From contig JAZGUH010000143.1 in NCBI GenBank assembly GCA_037893225.1, positions 1,116,001 to 1,180,000 of the forward strand: a stretch of DNA of 64,000 nucleotides, given 5' to 3'. This DNA comes from Hippasteria phrygiana (Eukaryota > Echinodermata > Asteroidea > Valvatida > Goniasteridae). The notes beneath the pieces were generated by a model that was not told the DNA's origin, searched no databases, and worked only from the letters and a program-made list of their open reading frames with translations. This document shows, piece after piece, positions 12,046 through 23,184 of the stretch; positions within the stretch are counted from its first letter, which is position 1, and the number at the start of each line of letters is the position of its first letter. A program made the translations under genes and the position numbers.

Positions 12046-12232
12046 ACTGGTTAAATTATATCTCTTGAAACAAACAAACAAACAAACAAACAAACAAACA
12101 AACAAACAAACACACAAACAAACAAACAAACAAACAAACAAACAAACAAACACCCCAACAAACAAACAAACAAACAAACAAACAAACAAACAAACAAACA
12201 CTTTTCGCAATGAGGGATACAGGCACTTTGTT
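12046..12232. repeat. (AAAC)n microsatellite within a small repeat
   Basis: Nearly pure AAAC units (about 12066-12200, with two interruptions) lie between TTAAATTATATCTC and TTCGCAATGAGGGATACAGGC. The same two flanks recur at about 12634-12692, where only AAACCAAACAAGCATCC separates them. The tract has thus expanded in one of two paralogous copies. Long frames here, poly-(NKQT) or poly-(CLFV), are artefacts. Confidence 0.9.
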
Positions 12233-15200
12233 TCATTTAAATATAGTATACAACTTTTCTTTTACTGTAATTTTCAGAAATGAATGGATTTGGGGATTAG
12301 AATTTTGAAGCAAATCCTGTAACACTGACCTATTTAAAGTTTTGCGTGCATAGATGCAGGGAAAAGAAAAAGAAAAAAGCCGCTATTTTAGTTTGCTTCG
12401 CTGACTCTACTTCAGACAAACGGAGCAGTTTATAGACGTCAGGTAATTATCAGGTCAAGGAACTAGACCATTTCCAACGATTTTCGGCCGACACTTTTCT
12501 TGAAAATGACAGCACACCAGATGCCATGATTTTACTGGATGCTTGAGACTGCTATTTACTTACAGTCTAGTACGGTATTTCGTAATAAATCAGTAGTTTT
12601 GTCTTTTGATGTTTGCAAATGTTGTATAGCTTTAAATTATATCTCTGAAACCAAACAAGCATCCAATGTTCGCAATGAGGGATACAGGCACGCAGATTGT
12701 CATTATTTGGTTGGGTACCGGTAGCTTGTATGTCAGAAATGTTGGGATTTGTTTGGGGGGTGGGAGCTTCCGAAGCCCGATCTCATGGAACGGCGTCTTA
12801 TATCTGAGTTTAAAGTTTCACTCCTCATAGCAAGTTCATACAGCGCAGCAAATTTTCTGACGTCATCAACTGTTGTCGCATTCCGACTTTCGGTGTTACC
12901 ATAACAACTTTGCGTGAAGTATGAACCGGTGCCAAACAAATATCCGACTCCCATGAATATCCGACTCCTCTCACGTGACCGGCCACTCTCCCAATATTCG
13001 ATTTATCGATCACTTAAGGCATGTGAAATACTACAATATTTCATGCTGACTGGGGGGGGGGGGGGGGGGGGGGCGGGGGCGGAGGAAAAATTGTTGAAAA
13101 TGTGTGCTGATCTTTGTGTATTCTGGTGCATACTGGTGCATGTAAAAGCCAGTGACCCATGAAATGTGTGAAATTATTGGGGGGGGGGGGGGACACTACA
13201 TGCCATAGCCGTCCCCTTCCCCAAAAAAATATTGGGGGGGAGGGGGGCACTATGAACATATAACTAAAGAAAAACGGCGCACTAACAATGAACATCCATT
13301 GTTACTTGGCACTAAATCCATTGTTACTTGTTCACAGTGGGAGGGGGACGTGAACGGGCCCATGTGAACCGGGCTTGACTGTGAGTTAAACGGAAACGCA
13401 AATTCGTGTCCAAAACTAGGCGATGATCAAAAAAGTGACACAGAGAAACTTTCTGTTTGTCAAGGCCCGGAGCGTTACGATATAAAACTATCCTATACAC
13501 ATATTACATGGAGCTGACACCGAATCAACAGTGTAAACTGTGGCAAAACTAACATAATACAAGACACATTTGGCATTTTCTCAATGTGTCCTCCGGGATT
13601 TATACTCCTATTGGTTACATTTTTACTTTCTTCACAAGCTTGTATTAAGCTGCCAGCTACATTTGACATTTAGTTTAACTGTTTGTGTAGCCTGCAACGT
13701 GAATTTATAATGACGTCCGTGACCTTCCCCCTTTAATCAAAACTCTAACCTCTTTGATGAGGTAATGGTGGCAAGAGTTCGGACTACGATATGGAAAATA
13801 CGATATCTGATTTAGTGTTATGGTTGTTAGGGAAACAGTTGCACAAAGAACTGACAGTTTGGTTATTTTTCGCTTGCTGAGTTGCAGCCAAACTGGCTTC
13901 TTGCATAGATTAATTACAAGGCCGTTCCGACCGCCTACTTATTGAATAAAAGAAAAATTCAAATATATAAAGGGGAAGAAAGTGTACTTTCTGTTAATCA
14001 TTTACTTTGAGACTTCTTTGGGGTGGGGGTGTTATCAGTGAGAAGAAATAGGTGTGGCCAAGTCACTATGAATTTGGATTGGTAAAGTCCGTTTTTCAAT
14101 TTGTTTCTCATCTAGGGCGACCGGCCACCGATCCACCTCGTTCCTGAACCAAGAGAAGTAAAACCGCCAAATCTACTCTGACTTGCCAGTGGTTCTAATA
14201 CGGAGCAACATTTAGCACGAGTGAATTAATACGGGACCACACAGCTTAGGAACAGCGAATTCACCAGTGTTTTCTGTAAAAATAAATAATAACATAGTGC
14301 CTGAACGAGCATGTGAAAGCGTAGAACGTGGATATTACTCATCATTTTCATTCACACATGTTACTATACCTCATGCATATTCATGAGCGGGACTCGGATT
14401 CCAGTTGGTAAATTTACCATCACGTGCCAGCCATCAACGCATGTGGTTATTTCAGGCAAACCCATGTGGCAAACGGGGAACACAACGCTTAAACGAACCG
14501 CCACTCGGGTAGACTTAAAATCAAGTCGGTAATTGGACGGTTCTATTCGTCCGGGGTATAGCGCATAACGTGCCGCGCTGGTAATAAGCCAGTTTGGTAT
14601 CTCGATGAAGTAGTCCAGGTCAGAGATTATTCGGGATAAAATTGCTGACGTAATGTCACGCCATGTAGCGCAAAAGCCCATTCTAATTGAATTTAACGTG
14701 TGCGCGCGCTATGCGACCACCTTGCGCGTTCATACGTTACATGAATGACCAGTGACCCATGTCATTGTGCACATGCGCGGTTGAAATACAGAACTGGCTT
14801 ATTATGACGGCACCTGCGGACAAAATACGACTGTCTAACGACTTGTCTTCAAGTCTACCGCTCGGGGTATGGACCACAGAACTATCACACGATGTAGCGG
14901 AACTATCACACGGGGCCACACCTCAAGGTTTGCTGCAGAATGACAAATAAAATGTATGTGGTATAGTAGTTTATAAATTGCTTGCTAACTTTGACTGTCC
15001 ACCTCAAACCGCGTTATATAAATACACTAAAGCATGATGTTTAAACAACGGCACGCAATTCAAGGTTGGACCTGTATCGCTTTAATGCATGAGAACCGCG
15101 TACGCAGCTCTTAAAGAATACATGCCTTAGGATTTCCAGGACAAAAATACATGTAGGACTGCGATATTTCATGTTCAGGTCTTTTGTAGAAACTATGTAA

Positions 15201-16077
15201 AAACTGAGTTTCCACGCAAATTTTCTCATTCATGAGCCAAAACATAGTGTCATCGGAGCTAGGCAAAACAAATATATTAAAACAAAATCGTGAGGAAAGT
15301 TCCATGTTTTCGTTGATTTCTAGATAAAATAGCACATTTGGAATACAATTTTAACCAACAATTCTTCAAAATCTTTTTGGCGGATTATTTTGGGAGAAGG
15401 CTGTAGTTACTAATGTGCTCTTTGATTATGATTTCCTTCTGTGACCAACCGAAAAGCGCCCTCTTGCATTACTAAATTGGAAAGGTTTAGACTTTGATTG
15501 GAGACTTTTGGAAGGCTGGAGGGCAGCAGACATAGGGGCCGTACGCACGAAATGCCGACTTGTTTTACCCCCCTCCCCCCTGTACGCATGGCATACACAG
15601 TGGCTCAAACCCCACCCCCCCCCCCCCCCTGTACGCATACGCATTCCATATCTGTTTTTGACTTCTCAGACTCCCCTATTCTAGTATCATTAAACGTTAC
15701 TGAGTACACCTACTGTAGTAGTATGATTCGCATATATCGTATCCAAAGACTGAAATACATCACAAAATGCACGTTGGCAGAGAAAAGAAATTGGAAACAT
15801 TTTTATTAACGGACCTGGAAATATATTTTGAACCAAAACAGCAGTCAATGATGGCATGAACCAAAAAAGAAAAAAACAATATCCTGACTCTTGACGTTTC
15901 ACGAGTGGTTTATTGAGATAGTGAATAACGTTTTTCACGAAAATGTGTTTGAATAAGAGGCAGTTGATATACAAGACGTATATCTTTTTGGTTCTTTCGT
16001 TTACCTCCAGTCCAGTACATGAGCGATTTTGGACAGCACTCGGGTGAAATTGATACAAGTACACCTGTACGTTTCCA
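12233..16077. other. Non-coding stretch with poly-G runs
   Basis: No gene recognised. Poly-G runs lie at 13051-13075 and 13180-13193, and C-rich tracts next to CTGTACGCAT at 15570-15640. A diverged inverted relationship exists between about 14510-14620 and 14780-14880 (shared CTGGCTTATTA and CTAACGACTTG-like parts). Open frames of about 60-136 codons lack protein character. Confidence 0.4.
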
Positions 16078-16786
16078 CACTGTAAAAGAAACAAACACAT
16101 TTTTTTACGGGAATTTCCTGGCAGTTTGGACGCCAGCGCAATCCCGTAAAAGAACGGTGCAAGCTGCGACTCATGAACACTGTTATTTTACGTTGCTGTC
16201 CCTTAAAATAACCCTGCTATTCCTGTAAAAATACAGGGTATAAATAATTTCACTCAGTTACTGGAAACTTGGTGTAAGTAATCACGAATTTACAGAAATT
16301 TGAACCAGACTAAATAGGCGTGCTCTATTATACATGTACATTACTCTAGATATCAATTGTACAAATGCTACAGTAATTTACTAAACACTACACACTAAAT
16401 AACGTCGTGCTTTAGCTTTATATTCAGCCTTATCCTGCCATCATGAAGTCACGGTTTCCGATGAAAAATTTCAATATTTGAATACGAAAGAAGATGTAAT
16501 GCGATTCTTCACCTCTGTTTACAAAACGTGTAAATTCCTATATGGAATTGCTTAAATAATTACATATTTTAGTCAAGAAATCGTGTTTTTGGACGAAACA
16601 CTGCAATATAACATGACTTGTGTGAATACAAATTTCCTCAGTTCTGATTGGTCAGTTGCTGCATAATGAGATTCGTGTAGGAGAACATGAGATTTTACGT
16701 TCAAAATCCGTTCAAACTAAAATACGGTGACAGTCTGCTTTTTTACAGTGGAAAAAACCCGGGATTTTACGGGATTTTTTACAGTG
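16078..16786. mobile_element. MITE, family with CACTGTAAAA ends (copy B)
   Basis: A ~709 bp non-coding element starting CACTGTAAAAGAAAC and ending TTTTTTACAGTG. The inner TIR part ATCCCGTAAAA / TTTTACGGGAT is also inverted. It aligns end to end with 367-1062. Both copies carry the block TTCCTGGCAGTTTGG just inside the left end. Confidence 0.75.
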
Positions 16787-18430
16787 CAGTGTACACTGCC
16801 GGTTTATAAAGCAGTCGTTTTGTTGCGGTCTAAAAATAGGCCGGAGTTGGCTGGAGGTGGCGCTACGAAGATAAATTTACTTTTGGTTGGGCTGAAGGGT
16901 ACTGTGTTATAACTGTTTTTCGATGCACAAAAGCTCATCCTGGTAGATATTTATATGAGATAGTACATTGATTTCGTGACAATTCATTAAAAGCAAATTG
17001 TCGGTTTGTGGACCCCCCCCCCCTCCCCCTGTACGCATGGTGTACGCAATGTCAACATCCCCCCTCCCCCCTCCTTCGTACTTACTTTATGGACGGCCCC
17101 ATACCGGTCCTTTTTGCTTGTTGGGAGCATGCGCGCGCAGTTATGAGCATGTACCGGTAGTTCTGAGCATGCGCACGACTGGTGACTAAACGTTGGGAAA
17201 ATGGTATATCTGCTGCCACCAGCGTCTTAAAGTCTCCCATTGGAAAGCACCATGTCTTTTTACTTCCAATTATATTATGAAAACAAGCATCAAGATCATG
17301 CTCGTAATGTTATGAGGAATGGTTGTATGCCTATTATTTCCGAAAATAAACAAATTAGACTTTGTATCGTTTTCTAGTCACTGGCCAGTTGCTTTCGATT
17401 TGAAATGTGGTTCAAGAGAAAAAGAATAGACAAAAAAATAGAGAACTTGAATTTCTTTAGAGAGTTTTATGTGGCCGAAGGATTATTTTCGTTAGAGTAT
17501 TTAAGTCTTAATACAATATTAAGTCTTTAATATAATGACGCCAAATTGGTTAATACAAAGAGCGTTTGTCCTAAAATTGCTATGGTTGGGAAGATCATAA
17601 AAAGAGTAATAATAATGTTCACGACCATCCCTTGAAAATACGTAGCTTGTCTGAAAAATCGGTGACCAAAAATACTTTCGGGGAAGAAAGATTGGTTCGG
17701 AAAAGTCGGACCGTTGGAAACTGGATAGTACGCGTAGTCTTTGGTCAATAATGTTCAGATAAACGGCGTATTTTCAAGGGATGGTCGTATGGTCTTGCAC
17801 ATGATCATTCTTAACTGTATTGCCAATTTTCACTTTTGCCCTTTAAAAAGAAAGCTATACAAGCACGATCTGACCACTTTTTAGTAACAACGACAGGTTT
17901 TTTAAATGTCAAATTTGTCGAGCAAAATGCCTCAGCGTTCGCTATCAGTAGCGTATCCAGCCAGGGAGGGCAAACAACGTCTCAACCGTCTTAAAACCGT
18001 CGCAAAAACACCATTTCTTTTGGTTTTTTTTATGACGCCTCAAATTCCGCCAGCAGGGGGAAAGTTGCCCTCTCCGCCCCCTCTGGATACGCTACTGTTC
18101 GCTATGAAGTGGAAAATGTAAACATTTTATTGGACTTATTATATCATTCAGATGAAATTGTAAATTAACACACTTATCAGTGTATAGAGTATGAAGATGT
18201 CATAATATTAAAACTGCCAAATTCGTGGGTGTAACACCCTGAAAACTATATTTTTGAATTGAATTGCACATTTTTATCATGAGCTTTCTAATTGGACAAA
18301 TCCATAAAAAGGTCGACCGTGGGGAAGTAACAGATTTAATAAGTTTCCAATTTTGAATGGCTCCTAATTCCTACAATATAATGCCAATCTTCGCGCTCAG
18401 CACATTAGGAAGTCCAAGTAGAGTGCAGAA
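16787..18430. other. Non-coding with small foldback
   Basis: No gene recognised. C-rich stretches with TGTACGCATGG lie at 17010-17080. A perfect 21-bp inverted pair (17622-17642 and 17767-17787, core CCATCCCTTGAAAATACG) encloses 124 bp and may be a small foldback element. The part at 18190-18420 is the diverged repeat also seen near 7190-7350. Confidence 0.4.
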
Positions 18431-18434
18431 TGCA

Positions 18435-18960
18435 GCAAGTGCACAGACACAGCAGCTTTAACTAGCCACTTTAACTTCTGACAAGCGCCCCCCCCCCCCC
18501 CCCCCCCCCGAACAAAGATACTAAAACATTCCGGCAAGACAGCTCAGTTGGTAGAGCGCTGGTACACTGTTAACATAAGTTAGTCATTTTGGCTGATAAA
18601 AAAGTCAAAATGACTAATTTAGATTAGTCAAACCTAAATGACTAATTTAATCAACGCAGGACTAACGTAAAGGCAAACACTGACCAGTTTACGTTAGTCA
18701 TTGCTGATATTTTGACTAATAAAAATCAGTCACGCAATTTGAGCAAAACTATTTTTTTCCATTGCTTTTTTGTGAAATTTGCCGGGATTAAATTCTTTGC
18801 ACTAAAAATAGCGTTGATTTTCAGAATTGTATACATTTAAAGCATTTTTGCAGTATGTCTTGAATAAATGATGACACTTTTCATTACCCAGACTATTCTT
18901 TAAACAGACTGTTGATCCCTTGTGGATTGTTTGACGAATTATTTATTATTTTATTTGAAT
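18435..18960. repeat. tRNA-derived repeat copy, interrupted
   Basis: Starts with the familiar GAACAAAGATACTAAAACATTCCGG and GCAAGACAGCTCAGTTGGTAGAGCGC sequence of the tRNA-like repeat, after a poly-C run (18486-18509). It breaks off at about 18565 into a TTAGTCA/TGACTAA-rich segment. The family's distal block CCCTTGTGGATTGTTTGACG reappears at 18917. The intervening sequence begins ACACTGTTAACATAAGTTAG, matching inverted the end at about 30709-30738. Confidence 0.55.
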
Positions 18961-19455
18961 CAATATAAAAAATTACAAATAATGGCGTAAATACGTCGCC
19001 TTCACCGAATCGGTGATTCGTCGTGTGACTTAGAACACTATCTTAGCTCTTTGACTAAAAACAACTGGTAATACGAAAGTGATTAAAACCACGTCCGCAA
19101 TACCGCGCGCTAAAAAAATCGGCAGGGCCGCCATTTTTTTAACGGACAGCGTATACAATGCAGCTGCGTTACGCATAACCAGTATTTAATACGAGAATTC
19201 TGTTGAAATCATCCTGATGTTTGGTAAATCCTGTTCCTGTTGATACGGCTTTGGAGCTGTTGGATCTCAGGTAAGGCCTAAATCTTTTTACGATTGTAAT
19301 TTTTGTCGTGAAAACTGTAGTGCTCATCCATTGTACATACATGTTGTAATACTAGAGTAATAGTGATTCATTTATGCAATGGAAAATTGCGTATGCTAGG
19401 TCTACATGTACTGTCATGTAGTAGGGTGTTATAATACAAAATAAACGGATATTAA
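18961..19455. other. Non-coding, nothing recognised
   Basis: AT-rich with no supported gene or repeat boundary. Confidence 0.4.
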
Positions 19456-19856
19456 ACAGAAAGATTTTACTTTAATACCCCCCACCAAAATCGGTTAGAA
19501 ACAGCACATTTTTGGAAAATAACCATCCATTTGTGTTCATAATTATATAATATTAATAAACACTTGGCACAACCTTTAATTTTGAGAATTCTGTTGGGAT
19601 ATTTTAGTGCAATATAGGGGAAGACATTTGTGTTATCTGTGTTAGAACTAGAAGTTCTTGGCAGTTGGCACCATGTATAGTCACTCCAAAGTGTGCACAT
19701 ACATTTACAGATTTTGCTGGAATAAATCTTGAAATAACAGGTTGTGCCATATGTTTTGACAGTTGTTGTCAAGAAGGGTTGGTTATTTTTCAAGATTTTG
19801 CTGTTCTTTACCGATTTTGGTGGGGGTATTAAACTTAAAGTAAAATCTTTTCCAAC
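19456..19856. mobile_element. Foldback/MITE with ~75 bp inverted arms
   Basis: The arm at about 19458-19530 (AAAGATTTTACTTTAATACC, then CCACCAAAATCGGTTAG) is the inverse of about 19776-19853. About 245 bp lie between them. The 144-codon minus-strand frame that spans the element runs through both inverted arms and is not credible as a gene. Confidence 0.7.
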
Positions 19857-19879
19857 CACAGTTGAAAAACCAAACTGGT

Positions 19880-20195
19880 TTATTGGTAAACTATGGGTCA
19901 ACTTGTACCCGAGTCAACTCGTACCCGAGTCAACCCGTACCCCAAAATTTGCACCCAAGCAAAAAAAACTAAATAATGCGACATTCTCCATAAAAGATGT
20001 TCGCACAGTTATCCGTTACCAGTCGTCCAGTTTCTGAGAAAAAAAAAGATATGAAGTTTTAAATATTAAAAAGACAGTGGGCATATATGAAAACTTATTA
20101 AATACTAAATCATGCACAGAGAGCTAGGGAGTTGACTGTGGGTACGAGTTGACCGGGGGTACGAGTTGACCGGGGGTACGAGTTGACCCAAAATC
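19880..20195. mobile_element. Foldback element with iterated GGGTACGAGTTGACC
   Basis: The left arm (19892-19945) holds about three copies of GGGTCAACTYGTACCCGAGT-type units. The right arm (20131-20190) holds three copies of the inverse, GGGTACGAGTTGACCGG. TIRs are therefore built from short tandem units. The ~185 bp centre is AT-rich and non-coding. Confidence 0.7.
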
Positions 20196-20304
20196 GGTTT
20201 ATTGATATGCGCATTATGGGCTTGTTTATTTTCTCCCAAATAATTGTTTTTGTTTGCGAGGGGGGGGGGGGGGGGGGGGGGGGATCTTGAGTGTTTGTGC
20301 ATAC

Positions 20305-20580
20305 CCGGACCCATGTGGGATGTCGACAACTCAACTGTTGGCCGGCTCGACCATTTACCAAGTCGTCCGTTCCTGAACGGACGACTTGTCTCAACGGACG
20401 ACTTGTCTCAACGGACGACTTGTCTCAACGGACGACTTGTCTCAACGGACGACTTGTCTCAACGGACGACTTGTCTCAACGGACGACTTAAATTCCCATT
20501 TGATGCGAAGGCGGTCCAGTTGTCTCGAGTCTAGTCGGCCAACGGTCGAGTTGTCCGAGCTCCCACATGTGATACATGCA
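20305..20580. repeat. Foldback enclosing a 17-bp minisatellite
   Basis: Between about 20377 and 20489 a 17-bp unit (ACGGACGACTTGTCTCA) repeats about 6.6 times without visible variation, so all frames translate as a 17-residue repeat. It follows a short palindrome (AGTCGTCCGTTCCTGAACGG context). Outer flanks at about 20308-20345 and 20535-20576 are inverted (CATGTGGG, GACAACTC, GTTGGCCG). It is not a CRISPR array, because there are no spacers. Confidence 0.8.
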
Positions 20581-20951
20581 CATGATAATCATTATGCACA
20601 GACAACTCGATTGTCTGTGCATAATAAAAGACTAGTCGTCTGTTAAGAATATGCCTGGCACAGTCAAGTTGATTCCATGTCAAAGTCTCAACGGACGAGT
20701 TGGTAAATGATAGTTGTTGCACTAGTCCAGTTGTCTCCACGGTCGAGTTGTCTCAGTCTGACATTCATAATCAGCATATGGATGAGGTATTTTTACACCA
20801 CGGCACAGTTTGGATTATAAACATAATTTGGCAGTATAATATGCTCGGTTATGTGAAAATTAGGCTTTGTTCACATGGTTTTTTATCATTGTCTAAATGA
20901 AGTGGAAAAAAACCCAAAAGTGTCAACCGATCCATCAGAAAATTATACAAT
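20581..20951. other. Non-coding flank of retrotransposon
   Basis: Contains the palindrome ATTATGCACAGACAACTCGA / ATTGTCTGTGCATAAT (20591-20625) and more CAACGGACGAGTTG motifs related to the preceding foldback. No gene. Confidence 0.4.
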
Positions 20952-22412
20952 TGTAGGGTAGTGTTTTTGAAGCGGGGAAACAGATTCAAAAATGAAGTTG
21001 ACTCACAAAAGAAAAAGGAAAATGAGTAGATAATCAGAATTATGAGAAGGTACCCTACGCTTTACTGTGCGATTTCAAATGCAAGAAATTACATGATCGG
21101 ACACGAATCAACAATTCAAAAAGGAACAATGATTTATTCTATTAAATAATTTTCTTCTCAGCAAAAGCAGTAACAACTATGCACGAAGATTCTGTGATAA
21201 ACTTCAACAATTACGAATGATAAATCAATGTGCAATTTCAATATTAATAATCAAATTACAAAGGATAACGATTTACTTGGTTTGCAAAAATGACAAGTAA
21301 AGGAACGTGGTCTTTGGTGTACTGTACGTCGTACACAAAGTCCTAAGTCGAGATCCTGAGCGAGAAAGTTCGACAGACAGTTCACTGTAACTCTGGATAA
21401 GCAGGAAGACAGTTAGTTCACTGATTCCTTGAGGTTAAGCGATCATTGAGCTGAAATCTCAAGTTGAGTCGACGACGGCAATGATTAGGCAAAAGTTCTG
21501 GAAACGACGACGAAGACTTGACAAAACCGCAGCGGCCTATGCAGCTCACATGTCCGACGATCAACTGACAGTTGCAACAACAGCGAGGGCCGAGGTAAGG
21601 AAAAAAAACACGGCGGTAGGCTCCGAACGTCGGCGTGGAAAAACTGCTCCGACTAGGGTAACAAAACCGGCCGTGGCAGGCTAATAATAGGGACGAACAA
21701 AACCGTCCGTCATTTGTCCATAGTCGCAGGAATGGTCAGCTACTGGGCCGGAATGGAGTCCAGGAAACACTGCCGATGTTAAAATTCATCCAACGCACCG
21801 AAACAGCTGGTGCGTGTGTGGTAACGTTGCACTGTGCGAAACTGTCAGTGTCAGACTGTGGTTCAGGTGACTGGTTGCCACGACGTGCGTAAACACGCAA
21901 GATGGCGTCTGAACGACGAAATGCTCAGGAAACTGGTCGATCAAAACAATCCAAAAGGTCACTTCCCCGAAAAGTTTAGGGGTTAAAAGCTACACACACA
22001 GCCTCACCGTTTCATAAAAGGAAACTTGGGAATGTATGTAGGCCTGGAACGAGTATGGTACACACTTTAGGCTGAAAACATTACAGATCAACTACGATGG
22101 AAGTTTGATCGGTTGCATGCTGCATAATCGAAAAAAAACAAGGTGGATTACACCATAGCCCCAGACAGGAATATAAGTGAGGGCTCTGATTGGTTGAGCC
22201 ATTGGACATACAATACATATTCATGAACAGGGAAATAAACTGGTTACTTGTCTGGGCAAAACATCTGGGGTGAATAAAGCAAAATTACACCTAAACTTAC
22301 ATATGTGTATGGAAACAAACGAATCAATTTGCTAACAATTAAGTAACAACAATGGTTAAATATGGAATCTTGTTTTAGAAAAAGCGAATGATTTTGCCTG
22401 GTTGCTACATCA
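20952..22412 (-). repeat. 3' LTR, full length
   Basis: In plus orientation it runs from TGTAGGGTAG to GCTACATCA (TG...CA). The inner edge abuts the polypurine tract (AAAGGGGGG on the minus strand), which fixes the boundary. It matches 27422-28796 nearly base for base up to 22329. The last ~83 bp (22330-22412) have no counterpart in the other LTR. Confidence 0.85.
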
Positions 22413-22425
22413 ACCCCCCTTTAGA
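22413..22425 (-). promoter_or_regulatory. Polypurine tract
   Basis: Minus-strand TCTAAAGGGGGGT immediately upstream of the 3' LTR start (TGATGTAGC). This is the expected plus-strand DNA primer site of an LTR retrotransposon. Confidence 0.7.
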
Positions 22426-23184
22426 CCAGAAGTGGTATAAACCTCTGAGGGGCGACAAAAAAAACCCCGTTTGCAAATACAAGTTTACATAGTGTAGATA
22501 CATGTAGTTAAAATAGCAAGAACTATACTTTAAATTATGTAGAAAAATGCAGCGTTTTATAATAAAAAACATCGCTGTACTGGCAATGGTACGAAATACC
22601 TGTGGTGTCGAGTCAATATTTGTGAAAACACATGCATGTAATGCAAATATTCACATGACTAAACGCTTGGACTAATTACTTATTACGAAAAGCACCATTG
22701 CAATAAAACGATTAACATGAGAGATGACTGCAAGATATTTGCACTGACCAAAACTGGTAATGGAGGGTACGTAAATTGAAAAAGTAAATGGAGCTTAATT
22801 TGTATTATAACCTGACACGCTGGTGGTTATCATTAAAATCTCAAAGATTCTATAGTGCCTAACATTTTGCAAAGGATGTTGAGGAGGTTAATGATGATAA
22901 TCACACCTGTAATTTGTACAGTGATTAACTACTTGCATCATAAGCAATATACAAGGATATATGTACTTAAACTGTTCAATGAATATTTCAAAATCAATTG
23001 TTTAACCACAGCTAACCCTGTACGTGTACTTGGTATATAACAATAATAAAGTACTGGATTAGAGATTTGTGGCAATTGGACAATAAACACATATCCAAAA
23101 GATGATTCGTCAAAATCAACATGCGTTTGTGAATATGCATGAAGAAATGAGTAGTGGCATAGCATTGGGCATTAATTTAAGACT

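Noticed and set aside
12007..12283. Open frames of 61-83 codons encoding poly-NKQT or poly-CLFV
   Set aside because: Translations of the (AAAC)n microsatellite in different frames.
14364..14681. 105-codon minus-strand ORF
   Set aside because: No splice or domain support; overlaps diverged inverted sequence shared with 14780-14880.
19467..19901. 144-codon minus-strand ORF as a gene
   Set aside because: It runs through both inverted arms of a foldback element and has no protein-like features.
20377..20489. CRISPR-like array
   Set aside because: Directly abutting 17-bp units without spacers in a eukaryotic foldback; a minisatellite.
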